Shown here: positions 55,246 through 64,000 of the stretch, piece after piece | How the letters are laid out: each line of letters starts with the position of its first letter | Position numbering within the stretch: position 1 is the first letter of the stretch | Origin: Chitinophagaceae bacterium | GTDB taxonomy: Bacteria > Bacteroidota > Bacteroidia > Chitinophagales > UBA10324 | DNA length: 64,000 nt | Direction: 5' to 3' | NCBI GenBank assembly: GCA_016704325.1 | Contig: JADJAG010000010.1 | Location: forward strand, 88,086 to 152,085 | Translations under genes and position numbers: made by a program | The notes under the pieces: model-generated | Told to the model about the DNA's origin: nothing | What the model saw: only the letters and a program-made list of their open reading frames with translations | The model's database searches: none

Positions 55246-56341
55246 TTCAGGGACAGCTCCGGTACTCATATTGCTGATTGCGTAGCCGCGGCTCGAAACC
55301 GGCTTCACGAATGGCTTCCTGTATTCCATTGGAGGTAAAACGATGTGGTGCGCCTGCATCTCCCCTACATTCTCTTCTATCATAATAGACCCGAAATCAT
55401 TGGCTCCTGCATGCAAACAAACTTCGGCAATGTCTTTACCGACAGTGAGCCAGGATGCCTGAATGTTCTTAATGTTAGGTAGCATGAGCGGCTCATGGCA
55501 ATCATGCGGATGTATTCATCACCGGTCACGCTGTTTCTCACACCACGCACTTTGCGCAAGAGCGTTCCTTCATCCTGAAATGGCCAGGGAATAAAAGCGA
55601 TAAATCCTTTGGCATGTTCCGGTTTTTCCGACTGCACCTGACGCAGCCATACCAGGTGTTCAGATCTTTCATAGAGTGTCTCCACATGGCCGAGCATCAT
55701 GGTAGCAGAAGTGGTAAGTCCCAGTTGATGAGCAGCCCGCATCACATTCAGCCATTCCTGTCCGCTGCATTTGCCTTTTGAGATCAGCCTTCTTACGCGG
55801 TCGTTCAATATTTCCGCACCGGCTCCCGGCAGTGAATCCAGCCCCTGCATCCATTAATGCCTTCAGAACTTCCAGTATGGGTTGATTTTTCCAGCTTGGT
55901 GATGTGTGCGATCTCAGGTGGCCCGAGTGAATGCAGTTTCAGATCAGGATAAAGTGATTTCAACTCTTTGAACAGGTCTACATAAAAACTCAATCCGAGA
56001 TCAGGATGGTGGCCACCCTGCAACAGCAACTGTTCACCACCCAGCCTGCAGGTCTCTTCGATCTTCTCTTTGTATTGATCACTGGTGGTGATGTAGGCAT
56101 CTGCATGGCCGGGCTTTCGGAAGAAATTACAGAACTTGCAATTGGCGATGCAGACATTGGTGGTGTTGACATTACGGTCAATGATCCAGCTAACGATTTT
56201 CTCCGGCCGTTGCTTCATTCGTAAAGCACGTGCCACTGCCATTAGTTCGGTTGTAGGCACCGTTTCAAAAAGGTGCATTCCTTCCTCAATTGAAAGAAAT
56301 TCAAAATTAAGCGCACGTTGTAAGAGTTGATCCGTCTGCAT
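55216..56341 (-). pseudogene. mqnC: Cyclic dehypoxanthine futalosine synthase (MqnC), frameshifted
   Basis: A radical-SAM enzyme of the futalosine route to menaquinone. The cluster motif is CIANCKFCNF (CxxxCxxC) in WIIDRNVNTTNVCIANCKFC. Next come EQLLLQGGHHPDLGLSFYVD, SLGPPEIAHI, SLPGAGAEIL, KGFIAFIPWPFQDEGT, IQASWLTVGKDIAEVCLHAG and NDFGSIMIEENV, all MqnC-typical. At least three frame changes occur (near 55860, 55490 and 55330). Start ATG at 56341. As menaquinone is normally essential for respiration in Bacteroidota with complex I, real loss would be surprising; sequence error is a serious alternative. Confidence 0.82.
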
Positions 56342-56369
56342 GTTGAAGAAACAAAGATAGGTGGGAAAA

Positions 56370-56645
56370 GTTGCTTCGTATGGTTAAATGGTTAAATGGC
56401 TATATGGCTATATGGCTAAATGGCTAAATTGTTAAATTGTCAAAATTGTTAAATTGCTATTTTGCCAGGTATTTTTCAACCATTCAACCTTTGAAAACAA
56501 CAATTAAACAATGCAGCAATTAAACAATTAATACCCATCAACCCTTCAACCATTTGAAAAAAAACAATTAATACCCATCAACCATTTAACCAATTTAACC
56601 ATTCAACCATTCAACCATTCAATCCATCAACACCCCAAACATTCC
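56370..56645. repeat. 8-9-bp tandem repeats (TATGGCTAAATGG and ATTCAACC units)
   Basis: Tandem units of GGTTAAATGGTTAAATGGC, CTATATGG and AAATTGTTAAATTG (56377-56455) are followed by CATTCAACC, CAATTAAAC and CATTTAACC units (56480-56640). They resemble the octamer array at 36333-36505 and the MITE interior. It lies between the divergent mqnC and M16 peptidase genes, where their promoters should be. Confidence 0.65.
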
Positions 56646-56687
56646 CGAAATCCCAACCAACACGTACTTTTACCCAAACTAAGTCAG

Positions 56688-57915
56688 ATGATCGAATTCA
56701 AAGAAGTATTCTCCCAATGGGTTGAAAGTGCTGGTACATGAAGATTTTTCCACACCACTTGCAGCGGTAAACGTGTTGTATAATGTAGGTTCCAGGGATG
56801 AAGATCCCAATCAAACCGGCTTTGCGCACCTATTTGAACACCTCATGTTTGGCGGATCCGCTAGCATCCCTGTTTTTGATGAACCATTGCAAAGGGCCAG
56901 TGGTAGAAAACAATGCCCTTCACCTCAACAGATATCTCCAACAACTACGAAACACTTCCTGCCCATAATTTGGAAACAGCGCTCTAGCTGGAGTCCGACA
57001 GGATGAATGAACTGGCTTTCAGTGAACATTCGCTGGATATACAACGGAAAGTTGTTTGCGAAAATTTTAAAAGAGCATTATATCAATCAACCTTATGGTG
57101 AAGTATGGCACCGGTTGCGTGCCCTTGCCTATTCCACCCATTCATATCAATGGCCTACAATCAGGAAAAGCTGGAGCACATTGAAGATGCCAGGCTGAAC
57201 GATGTGAAAGTCTTTTCTATAAATACTACCGGCCCGACAATGCCATCCTGGTAGTGGCCGGTGCTGTGAAACAGCACAGGTTTTTGAACTGGCGAAAAAT
57301 GGTTTGGCAACATAGCTGCCGGTAATACCCCTGCACGCCAACTTACTCCTGAACCCATTAAAAAAGGAATTGAAAAGCCTTACGCTGCACGCTGATGTTC
57401 CGCTGGATGCCATCTTATAAAGCGTGGCATGTACCCGCAAGAATGGACGCCACCTATTATACCGCTGATCTTATCACCGATGTTTTATCAGGAGGTAAAT
57501 CAGGGCGTCTTTATCAATCGCTGGTGAAGAGAAAAAAGCTCTACTCTGAAATCAGTACCTATCAAACCGGTTCCATCGATCCGGGGTTGATTGTGGCAGA
57601 AGGAAAACTGGTAAAAAGGCGTAACAATGGACAACAGGCCGAACAGGCTGTTGATGAAGAGATCAGCAAGATGGCGAGCAACCTGATTGATGAATTAGAA
57701 TTGACGAAAGTGAAGAACTGAGTTGGAATCACAGATCATCTTCTCTGAAACAGAATTGCTGAACAAAGCAATGAACCTTGCTTATTATGAATTGCTCAGT
57801 GATGTGCGATGGTGAATGAAGAAGCGGCACGGTATCTGAAAACTTCAGCACGCGATGATACCAGAGCAGGCTCAAAAATATTCATATAATATTCATTTTC
57901 GTACCCCACCCTAAC
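56688..57915 (+). pseudogene. M16-family zinc peptidase, many frameshifts
   Basis: Pieces joined across frames give PNGLKVLVHEDFSTPLAAVN, VLYNVGSRDEDPNQTGFAHL, then FEHLMFGGS. The metal motif HLFEH is thus visible and matches the inverted zinc motif of pitrilysin-type peptidases. Later parts include FSEHSLDIQRKVV, NQPYGEVWHRLRALAY, YRPDNAILVVAGAV and SGGKSGRLYQSLVKRKKLYS. The C-terminal half is absent or cut near 57915. At least five frame changes occur. An intact one would be a periplasmic or secreted peptidase. Confidence 0.75.
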
Positions 57916-57982
57916 CAATTAAAAATTATTGCTTTATTTTATCCCATCCACCATCTTTCAACCCCTTCAAAAAAAGAATACC

Positions 57983-59589
57983 GTGAAAAAAAGCTACACT
58001 ATCCTCTTTTTACTTTGTGCATTACTTTTCAATAAAAGGAAGAATGTATCGTGTACATTATCTGTTACGGATTCCAACAGCGTAAAAAATTCACTCACCT
58101 CAACGGGAATTCCTTTAACAGATGGAAAGTTTCTGGCAAAAAGTTTCAACTCAATCTGGTGCCGTGATTACGGCCCGATGGAAGATCCTTTATAAAAATG
58201 ATGCCGGAAGATCTTTCTTTAGCCGATTGGATCTACAACCGCCCGCGCCCCAAGGATAATGTAATTCCCGGTGCCTGGCAACGCTGATTGGCTTACCGAT
58301 GTATGAAATGACATTCCCGCTCCCTATGACCTGGTAGCCACCGGCGGCATCTTTATGGTGGATGGGCACAACACCTGCCTTCCTTCTGGGCTAATTACCG
58401 GTTAAAGCGGTCCGGGCGATGATTATGATGTTACCGTAAACAAAAGCCGATAAAGATACCATCCTGAAAAAATACCTTGGTATTAATCGCTACATCACGA
58501 TGGAGACTTTGCCATATGATGAAATTCATCACATAAACATGCATATGAAATTGCTGGATAGAAGGAAACCATTATGGTAGGTCAATATCAACCGGTGTGG
58601 CTGACGGTCCACAGATTAAAGCAAGCCTTCAATACATTCAAAATAACTTTCTGAATTGTTATGGCAGGCCTTATAAAATAGTGCGCATTCCTAGCCTACC
58701 AAGCACATCAGGACAACATCCACCCAGTGGCTATTACCGCACCTATACCAATTCTGTATTTGCGAACAAGGCCATCATCCTGCCGACTTACCGTCAGAAT
58801 ATGATACCACAACCATCCACATCTACAAAGAAAATCTTCCGGGCTACAAGATCGTTCCCATAGATTGCGACGATGGAGGCTCCCCGATCATTCTGCACTG
58901 GGTGCAATACATTGTATCACCAAAGAAATTGCTGAAGACGATCCGATCTGGATCTCCCATGCGAAGTTCCAAAACAGGTCTGCATCGGCGCAACCCATCC
59001 TGGTGGAAGCGAAAATAAAACCCCGTCTGACGTGAGTGAGGCTTCTCTTTATTGGTCGGTGGATACCGCGGCAGGATACAGTAAAGTAGCCATGACTGCA
59101 GCCAACGATACTTTTTAATGCATATATACCTACACAAAATGTGGATACGAAGTCTTCTACTAACTGCCATGCTTCATCCAACGGCGGCCGCAGCATCCAA
59201 AACCTATCACTGCGCCGGAAGGATACTGGTCGTTTGAAGTAGAAAGAAACGTACTTATGGCAATCCGGTTTATTTTCCGTTGCCGGGATTCCTAACGCAG
59301 ATTAAAACCGGTAATGAGGGGAAAATGTCTTTATGCTCTATGACCCTTATCCAAATCCGGCTTCCGGAAATGTGACGATCGGACTTACCCTGCCTGAGCG
59401 ATTTTACGTTGTACCATAATGATCAGGGATGTGCTCCGGAAAGACCATGGCAGTAATTGCAGATGGCGAACTCACTGCGGGCAACCATAAATTTTCATAT
59501 GCTTCTGACGATGCCCTGCCGGAATATACTTTGTAGAAGTTCATGCCGGTGATCAACTGCGGACGAAGAAATTTCTGCTGCAGCGTTGA
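57983..59589 (+). pseudogene. Agmatine/peptidylarginine deiminase family protein with T9SS sorting domain, frameshifted
   Basis: The start (GTG 57983) encodes a signal peptide (VKKSYTILFLLCALLF). Family phrases in changing frames: NSIWCRDYGPM (guanidino-site W-C-R-D-Y-G-P), DLVATGGIFMVDGHNT, TIMVGQY, DGPQIKASLQYIQNNFLNCY, VRIPSLPS, TYTNSVFANKAIILPTYRQ and IVPIDC. Then comes an Ig-like part (PIWISHAKFQNRSASAQPIL, VEAKIKP) and a sorting domain (LYDPYPNPASGNVTIGL, with DQLRTKKFLLQR at the end). This is the architecture of secreted PPAD-like deiminases. Ten or so frame changes are needed. Confidence 0.72.
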
Positions 59590-59673
59590 GGTAATTTCCT
59601 GTTGTTATGCGCAAGCTACGCCATCCCCTAAGCTAGCGTTGGATACAATTCGGGGATATTGGAAATTGGAATT

Positions 59674-60137
59674 ATGACACAGCATTTTACTTTGACACTT
59701 CTGTATTTGGAGGTGTTTATGATGTCGAGTTTGATGAAGCATCTACTCTAGCTTTTCGAGAAGGGGTTACAGTTGGGGCAGGTAATTTGTGTGTATTCTG
59801 ATTTGACCGAGGAAGTGTTTTCTGCTCCCGAGTATGCTTAAGAAAATTTCTTCAGAGAATTACCAAGGAGAATTTAGAAGTTATGAAGGTGACCAACTGA
59901 AGCGATTAACCTTGCCCGGGACTACATTGAAGAAAATGTCGTTGGTAAAACCAGTTATGACGACTGTGTCCAATTGCCCTAGCGACCATTCAAAGTAGAT
60001 ATATGCTTATAAGCTGGAATTTTAAGCACATTGTCAATATTTATCGAATTCATGGATATAATTCAGTAAATATTCGTTCAGGTTATCCGACATTGGAAAT
60101 TAGATCACCTAAAGACATTATTAATTATGAAGACTGA
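59674..60137 (+). pseudogene. PIN-domain toxin remnant, frameshifted
   Basis: AFYFDTSVFGGVYDVEFDEA opens a PIN domain (conserved Asp in DTSVFGG). Further parts are VYSDLTEEVFSAPEY, INLARDYIEENVVGKTSYDD (Asp pair for metal binding), MLISWNFKHIVNIYRIHGYN and the end SGYPTLEIRSPKDIINYED. Two or three frame changes interrupt it. The stop at 60135-60137 overlaps the ATG of the next piece by 11 bases, toxin first. Confidence 0.68.
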
Positions 60138-60290
60138 AAACAAAAAAGCAATAAAGGAAAAGGGTTTGATTTACGGTCAAAACATTCCGGGCAATTAAAG
60201 AAAAATTTCAGCTGACATTGCCGACGCGGATCTGGAACAAATCAAGGCATATCTGCAAGCCAAAAAGTCCGCTCACAATCCTGACCGTTT
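60127..60290 (+). pseudogene. Antitoxin-like remnant paired with the PIN toxin
   Basis: ATG at 60127 gives MKTENKKAIKEKG, then in other frames VKTFRAIKEK and ISADIADADLEQIKAYLQAK, KSAHNP. Antitoxins paired with DTSVFGG-type PIN toxins have similar sequence (RxIREKIS.(E/D)IA.M....I..YL). At least two frame changes. No stop in the right frame was found. Confidence 0.5.
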
Positions 60291-60318
60291 GCGTAGTAAC
60301 GCCTTTATAAAGAGATCA

Positions 60319-60998
60319 TTACTGTTTCAAATACCAGGCATTGTATTCCTGTACGATGTTCAGCAGGTCGCCCGGAACAGTAGCCTTTTAAGTTTCTGCG
60401 AGATTCGGCTTGCCATTTCCGGATTATCTTCCACAACAAGGCGCATCACCTTTGGGAAATCTTTGGTTCAGGCACAAAGATTATTTGCCCAGTTCCTGTT
60501 CTGATCAGGCTCACGCTCTCATGAAATTTCTCATCAGTTGCTATAATGGGGCGGTCAAATACACCGTCAGCACCGTCCCCCCTTCCGGGATGAGAACCAT
60601 GCATAGAGATTCAGTCTGCCGGTTTCCGTTCGTCTCACAGAAGCCAGTTGTTGAACTGGCGTCGGATTCAGAATAGAAAGACTCATAAACACGATCTTTT
60701 AACGATAACCTTTGGCTGCCTTTGCATCCATGGTCTTAACCTCAGCAGCCGGCGGATTCTGTGGCGAATAATGTTTAAAAGCTGTTGATTGTCGTCTGGT
60801 TGGAGAGATAGATGTTCGCTTTGGTGTCGCCTTGCAGCGTAATGTACCAACCAGGAAACCATTGCCGCGGTCCAGGGTCATCAGGTTAAATCGTGAATCA
60901 TTGTTACTCTGGGCGAAACAAGCTGATGGCCATTGCTGAGAAGTGCCATTAAGCATAGTAATAGTGGTCTTGCCATAAAGCGTTCCGAATATTTATCG
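60319..60998 (-). pseudogene. Secreted protein of unknown function, frameshifted
   Basis: On the minus strand a start near 60980 gives MARPLLLCLMALLSNGHQLV, a signal peptide. Further pieces are SNNDSRFNLMTLDRGNGFLV, GDTKANIYLSNQTTINSF, EVKTMDAKAAKGYR, GVFDRPIIATDEKFHESVSL, VEDNPEMASRISQKLKR and a final LLNIVQEYNAWYLKQ. Joined, the pieces make about 220 residues. I do not recognise the family. Frame changes are every 100-150 bases. Confidence 0.5.
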
Positions 60999-61076
60999 AA
61001 AATAGGAATATTCTGATAAAGTGAAAAAATAAACTAAAAAAAGTGCGCAACTCCTCCAATTAACTTCCCTTTTCGA

Positions 61077-61145
61077 GTACGACAAATTCGATATTGGATA
61101 TTGAAAATTTTCAATACTCAATATACAATTTCCAATTTTTCGTAA
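61077..61145. repeat. Short inverted repeat related to the GTACGACAA MITE
   Basis: GTACGACAAATTCGATATTG and CAATTTCCAATTTTTCGTAAC face each other across 30 AT-rich bases, a minimal hairpin version of the MITE arms. Downstream on the minus strand (61140-61400) lies an unrecognised coding-like remnant containing LRDANYKKYNEDLAECQ. Confidence 0.5.
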
Positions 61146-61436
61146 CACCGTGAATATGTAGTATGTCTCTGCTTGAGATCTCTGGCATTCAGCAAGGTCT
61201 TCATTATACTTTTTATAGTTGGCATCACGCAAGGTTCGCAGTTCGTTGCCAGGTTACCTTGTCTTAGCGCTGCAATAAAAACGGTTGACCCAATGGAGCC
61301 AACCGGTTTCCTGTTCTTCATCCTGTCAACAACCAAATTGCCAAATAACAATGGCCGGAGTAAACACGCTTATTATTCAAAATTAATTTTCGCTGAATCT
61401 CTTTTATTTTCAAACCAATCTTAACCATTATATATA

Positions 61437-62985
61437 TATGTAAAGTCAGTGACAGTCTTGCCAGCGCGATACCTGTACTTCATTACTGTTGATGTTTTTG
61501 ATCTGATAAACAAGTTTTGCCTGTCATATCGAATAACTGTACATACTTCATTTTTCTTTCAGTCATCCAGCCTGAGCGTGAAGTAAGAGACATGGGATTA
61601 GGGAACATCTTTACATCTGAAGCAAAAGATCAGGGGGTATTGATGCCGCTTATAAATCCGGGCAACTGCATGGCCTGCACACTGCCGGCTTGGAGCGAGG
61701 TAACCTAGATCGAATCAATGTAGCTCAATGCTTTTGTTTTTGATGCATCAGGATTAGTGAGAATGCATTACCATAAAATTACAGCCACGTTGGCAGCAGG
61801 AACGCCATGAGAACAACAGTCTGAAGTGCAATGGAGTCCCACCGCACTCCCAGGACCAGCCTGTCCGTGGAAAAGTTGCCGGGAGAGATAGCTGTAGATG
61901 GATCAAGGAAGAATGAATGGGAAAAGCCAGCTAAAACCTTCATTAATTTGATTGGCACGGAGTAGTATAAGGATCGGTGCCTTAAGGGATGTTGAATCCA
62001 TCATTATTGCAAACTGATTCGAAAGCCTTACTACTTCACGGCTGCCGCTTACATACACTACGAACTGACCGTACGTAACCAGGTACTGTAAACGTTTCCA
62101 TTACTTTATGGTGCAAACGGATCGTTGGTAACATGGCTTTTACCAGCAGAATATCGCCCGTCTTCCAGCCAGGAAGAATCACCGATTGCACCACCGCTAT
62201 TTTTTGCGAGGCTTACATCATTTCCGTATTGAGGCCAGTTGTCTTTATTGAATGTGGGCAATCCGCCGACTCCGTCAAATCCACCCCCCACAATGCCTGG
62301 TTTACGTAAGGTTGTCCCGGCCAACGAAACCATAAGCTAAAGATCAGTTTCGGCGGCAATGGAAACTTCAGTAACTGAATTGCTAAGCAGCTTTATCAAG
62401 CGCGTAGCAGAGCCCGCACATAGCCACCTGAACCTGTCCAACAATCATGATTTTGTTTGTATCAATCTTATAGGTATTGCCCTTGGTTTTCGCTTCCATC
62501 TTAAAATAGCGCACGCAGGTTTGGCATCCTGAATGGCTTTGCGATAAACAGCCATCAGCAGGTGCCGGTGCGGATATCTGTGTATTCCCAACGGGATTCC
62601 AGCCCAGGCGATAATCCACAGAAACTGAGAAAAGACCACGGCGTGCGAACTGTTTACACATCTCTCCACAGTGGCACTATCTGGCGGTCACCTGTTGCAG
62701 TTCGCGTGATATTTTTAACGAAGGAAACTACCGGTATGCAGGTAAAGACAAGGGGACGAAAGAGCCTGTTCCGGCGTATCCGCCCGAAGGCTGATAAACA
62801 TCCATCACGAGCGGTTGCAGGGGCAGGGGCGCCCGGTAAGCGCAGAAATTTTCGCCATATACTACATTGCAGATTGTTGTGGTAGTATTGGTGAAAACTT
62901 CTTCAAAACAACGTTGGGCCATTGATGTATTGGCAACCAACAGATTTGTAATGACTATTGCAAAAAAATAGTAATGCTTTTTCAT
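61437..62985 (-). pseudogene. Esterase-like alpha/beta hydrolase with T9SS sorting domain, frameshifted
   Basis: Start ATG 62985 gives a signal peptide (MKKHYYFFAIVITNLLVANT). Later parts are PLVMDVYQPSGGYAGTGS, YLHTGSF, KQFARRGLFSVSVDYRLGWN, KIDTNKIMIVGQ, VSLAGTTLRKPGIVGGGFDG and finally sorting-domain text MFPNPMS, KYVQLFDMTGKLVYQIKNIN. The nucleophile elbow (expected GxSxGG after MIVG) is scrambled by a frameshift. The structure is that of the secreted carboxylesterases with T9SS domains seen in Bacteroidota. Eight or more frame changes. Confidence 0.68.
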
Positions 62986-62999
62986 CAGTCTGAGTTAGA

Positions 63000-63763
63000 A
63001 TTTTGGGACCTTTATTTTGATACAACTAATGTAGTGGAATTTTGGATAGAGTATAACAATATTGTGATCAAAATAATAATAACCGAAGGCGATAGAGAAC
63101 GGATTCAGGTTGTTAAAAGGCCTTCTATTGCTTGACCTCCTGACTATCCAGGTAATCTGGAATAATAAATTGCTCTTTAGATGTCTGATTCCTGGGTTCA
63201 GTTCAGGTTTCGACTTTATATTTTCTGAATCCTGCGCATTTCGACCGGCTAGTCATTTTAAAAGGCGAAAATTTAACAATCCCAAGGCCATTTTGGTTAT
63301 AGAAAATAACTGGCGCACGTGTCAGCTTGCTCCAATTGGCTTTGCTACAGACGGTGAGTTGGCGGAAAAATCAGCTATTTCCATGTATGCTGCATCGTTA
63401 CCACTGAACTACACACACACGCGCTATCATGAAGCGTTTCAATCTTATTCACGTTTTTCTCTGACAAATTTTTTTTTATTCAGCTCTTTCAAATGATTTA
63501 ACTGTACTATCGCCACTTACAGGGCTTGGTTGATCTATAATTCCATTTTTCTACCATACTACCATACTGTCATCCTCCGGGATTTGCTTTTTGCAGTGAG
63601 GTGCGATTTGTTAGAAATTACAAGAAGTAATCAAGTCCTCATTAGGGCAAATGTGATTATGAGATAACCACACCAAATGGGATCAAAGTTTCTTACAAAA
63701 GAGATGCTGCCAATACCGGGAAGATTTTTAAACACTCCATTGACTCAATTTTGTACATCGCCC
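63000..63763. other. Non-coding or decayed stretch
   Basis: No recognisable gene. A 128-codon plus-strand frame at 63110-63496 lacks motifs. Near 63640-63770 one frame reads NGIKVSYKRDAANTGKIFKH and on to ILYIAHEKKM, which looks coding-like, but has no start and runs into the MITE copy that follows. Confidence 0.3.
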
Positions 63764-63935
63764 ATGAAAAGAAAATGGCACACGGATAATACAGATTTGA
63801 CTGATAACCTGAGATTAAAACAGTGTTTTATTCAAGCACACTTATCAAGTGACCAAATAAAAATCCGTAAGAATCCGTTTGATCAGTGTTATCCGTGTTC
63901 TATTTCTTAAATCTTCATCTACTGAGTAGTTACAG
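63764..63935. mobile_element. MITE with ATTACTCAG terminus, second copy (inverted, one tip lost)
   Basis: Matches the reverse complement of 41082-41266: GCACACGGATAATACAGATT at the left, ATCCGTAAGAATCCGTTTGA in the middle and TGTTATCCGTGTTCTATTTC, then TACTGAGTAGTTAC at the right end. The left tip is absent. Confidence 0.6.
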
Positions 63936-64000
63936 ATTTTAAATCCTTCTCTCCCAACCTGTATAAGGAATTAATGCAGCCGGCATTTTTATTCCATCTG

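Noticed and set aside
58844..59196. 100-108-codon minus-strand frames
   Set aside because: Antisense to the deiminase pseudogene, whose family text is on the plus strand.
63110..63496. 128-codon plus-strand frame
   Set aside because: No motif, signal or family resemblance; composition like surrounding non-coding DNA.

Overview
The window looks like a Bacteroidota chromosome, probably of the Chitinophagales/Saprospirales type. At least eight intact genes, and several broken ones, end in type IX secretion (T9SS) type-A sorting domains. There are YCF48/BNR and SBBP beta-propellers, small outer-membrane barrels, a TANNTTTG-type promoter motif, A-rich start regions without strong Shine-Dalgarno sequences, and AT-rich dispersed repeats between genes. 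The housekeeping genes are complex I (nuoA-B-C-D, the last cut by the window edge), crcB, comB, gcvT, trhO, sucA, recR and an acylphosphatase. No tRNA, rRNA or CRISPR array was seen.

Layout. 1-1843: nuoDCBA on the minus strand. 2219-2735: a VapBC-type toxin-antitoxin pair. 3.1-10.5 kb: a secreted propeller-like protein, a decayed stretch holding remnants of a T9SS domain and of a second crcB, then crcB, comB, gcvT and trhO. 10.7-22.1 kb: sucA followed by a tandemly duplicated cassette of a secreted SBBP propeller with T9SS domain plus a 164-residue T9SS protein. The duplication carries fragments of both flanking genes (a 1007-residue SBBP protein and a D-amino-acid-oxidase-like enzyme). 23.4-27.7 kb: four co-directional genes (a tail-fibre-like repeat protein with a damaged 5' end, an outer-membrane barrel, two T9SS proteins). 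27.7-50 kb: a PLP decarboxylase, outer-membrane barrels, BNR/sialidase-like T9SS proteins, a GT2 glycosyltransferase fused to a sugar-phosphate-transferase-like membrane module, recR, a glycosidase-like T9SS protein, HAD and SGNH hydrolases, acylphosphatase, an alpha/beta hydrolase, a single-domain asparaginase and a membrane methyltransferase.

50.2-63 kb: nearly every recognisable gene is broken by several frameshifts: DUF421, an IS1182-family transposase, an L,D-transpeptidase, mqnC, an M16 peptidase, a T9SS-tagged agmatine/peptidylarginine deiminase, a PIN toxin-antitoxin pair, an unknown secreted protein and a T9SS-tagged esterase. mqnC is normally needed for futalosine-route menaquinone synthesis, so either the sequence here is poor or the whole region is decaying. 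The sequence alone does not decide.

Repeats are the other strong theme. They include a roughly 190-bp MITE with 5'-GGGTGTACGACAA termini (one copy with the IS1182 element nested inside), a second MITE of about 185 bp with ATTACTCAG termini, an inverted-repeat element at 2.8-3.05 kb, an 86-bp-period tandem repeat at two loci 39 kb apart, a 158-bp tandem duplication, and an 8-bp tandem array just upstream of the glycosyltransferase start. No single obviously new system stands out. The best candidates for a second look are the duplicated SBBP/T9SS cassette, the four-gene 23-28 kb locus, and the MITE-derived octamer array next to a surface-polysaccharide gene.
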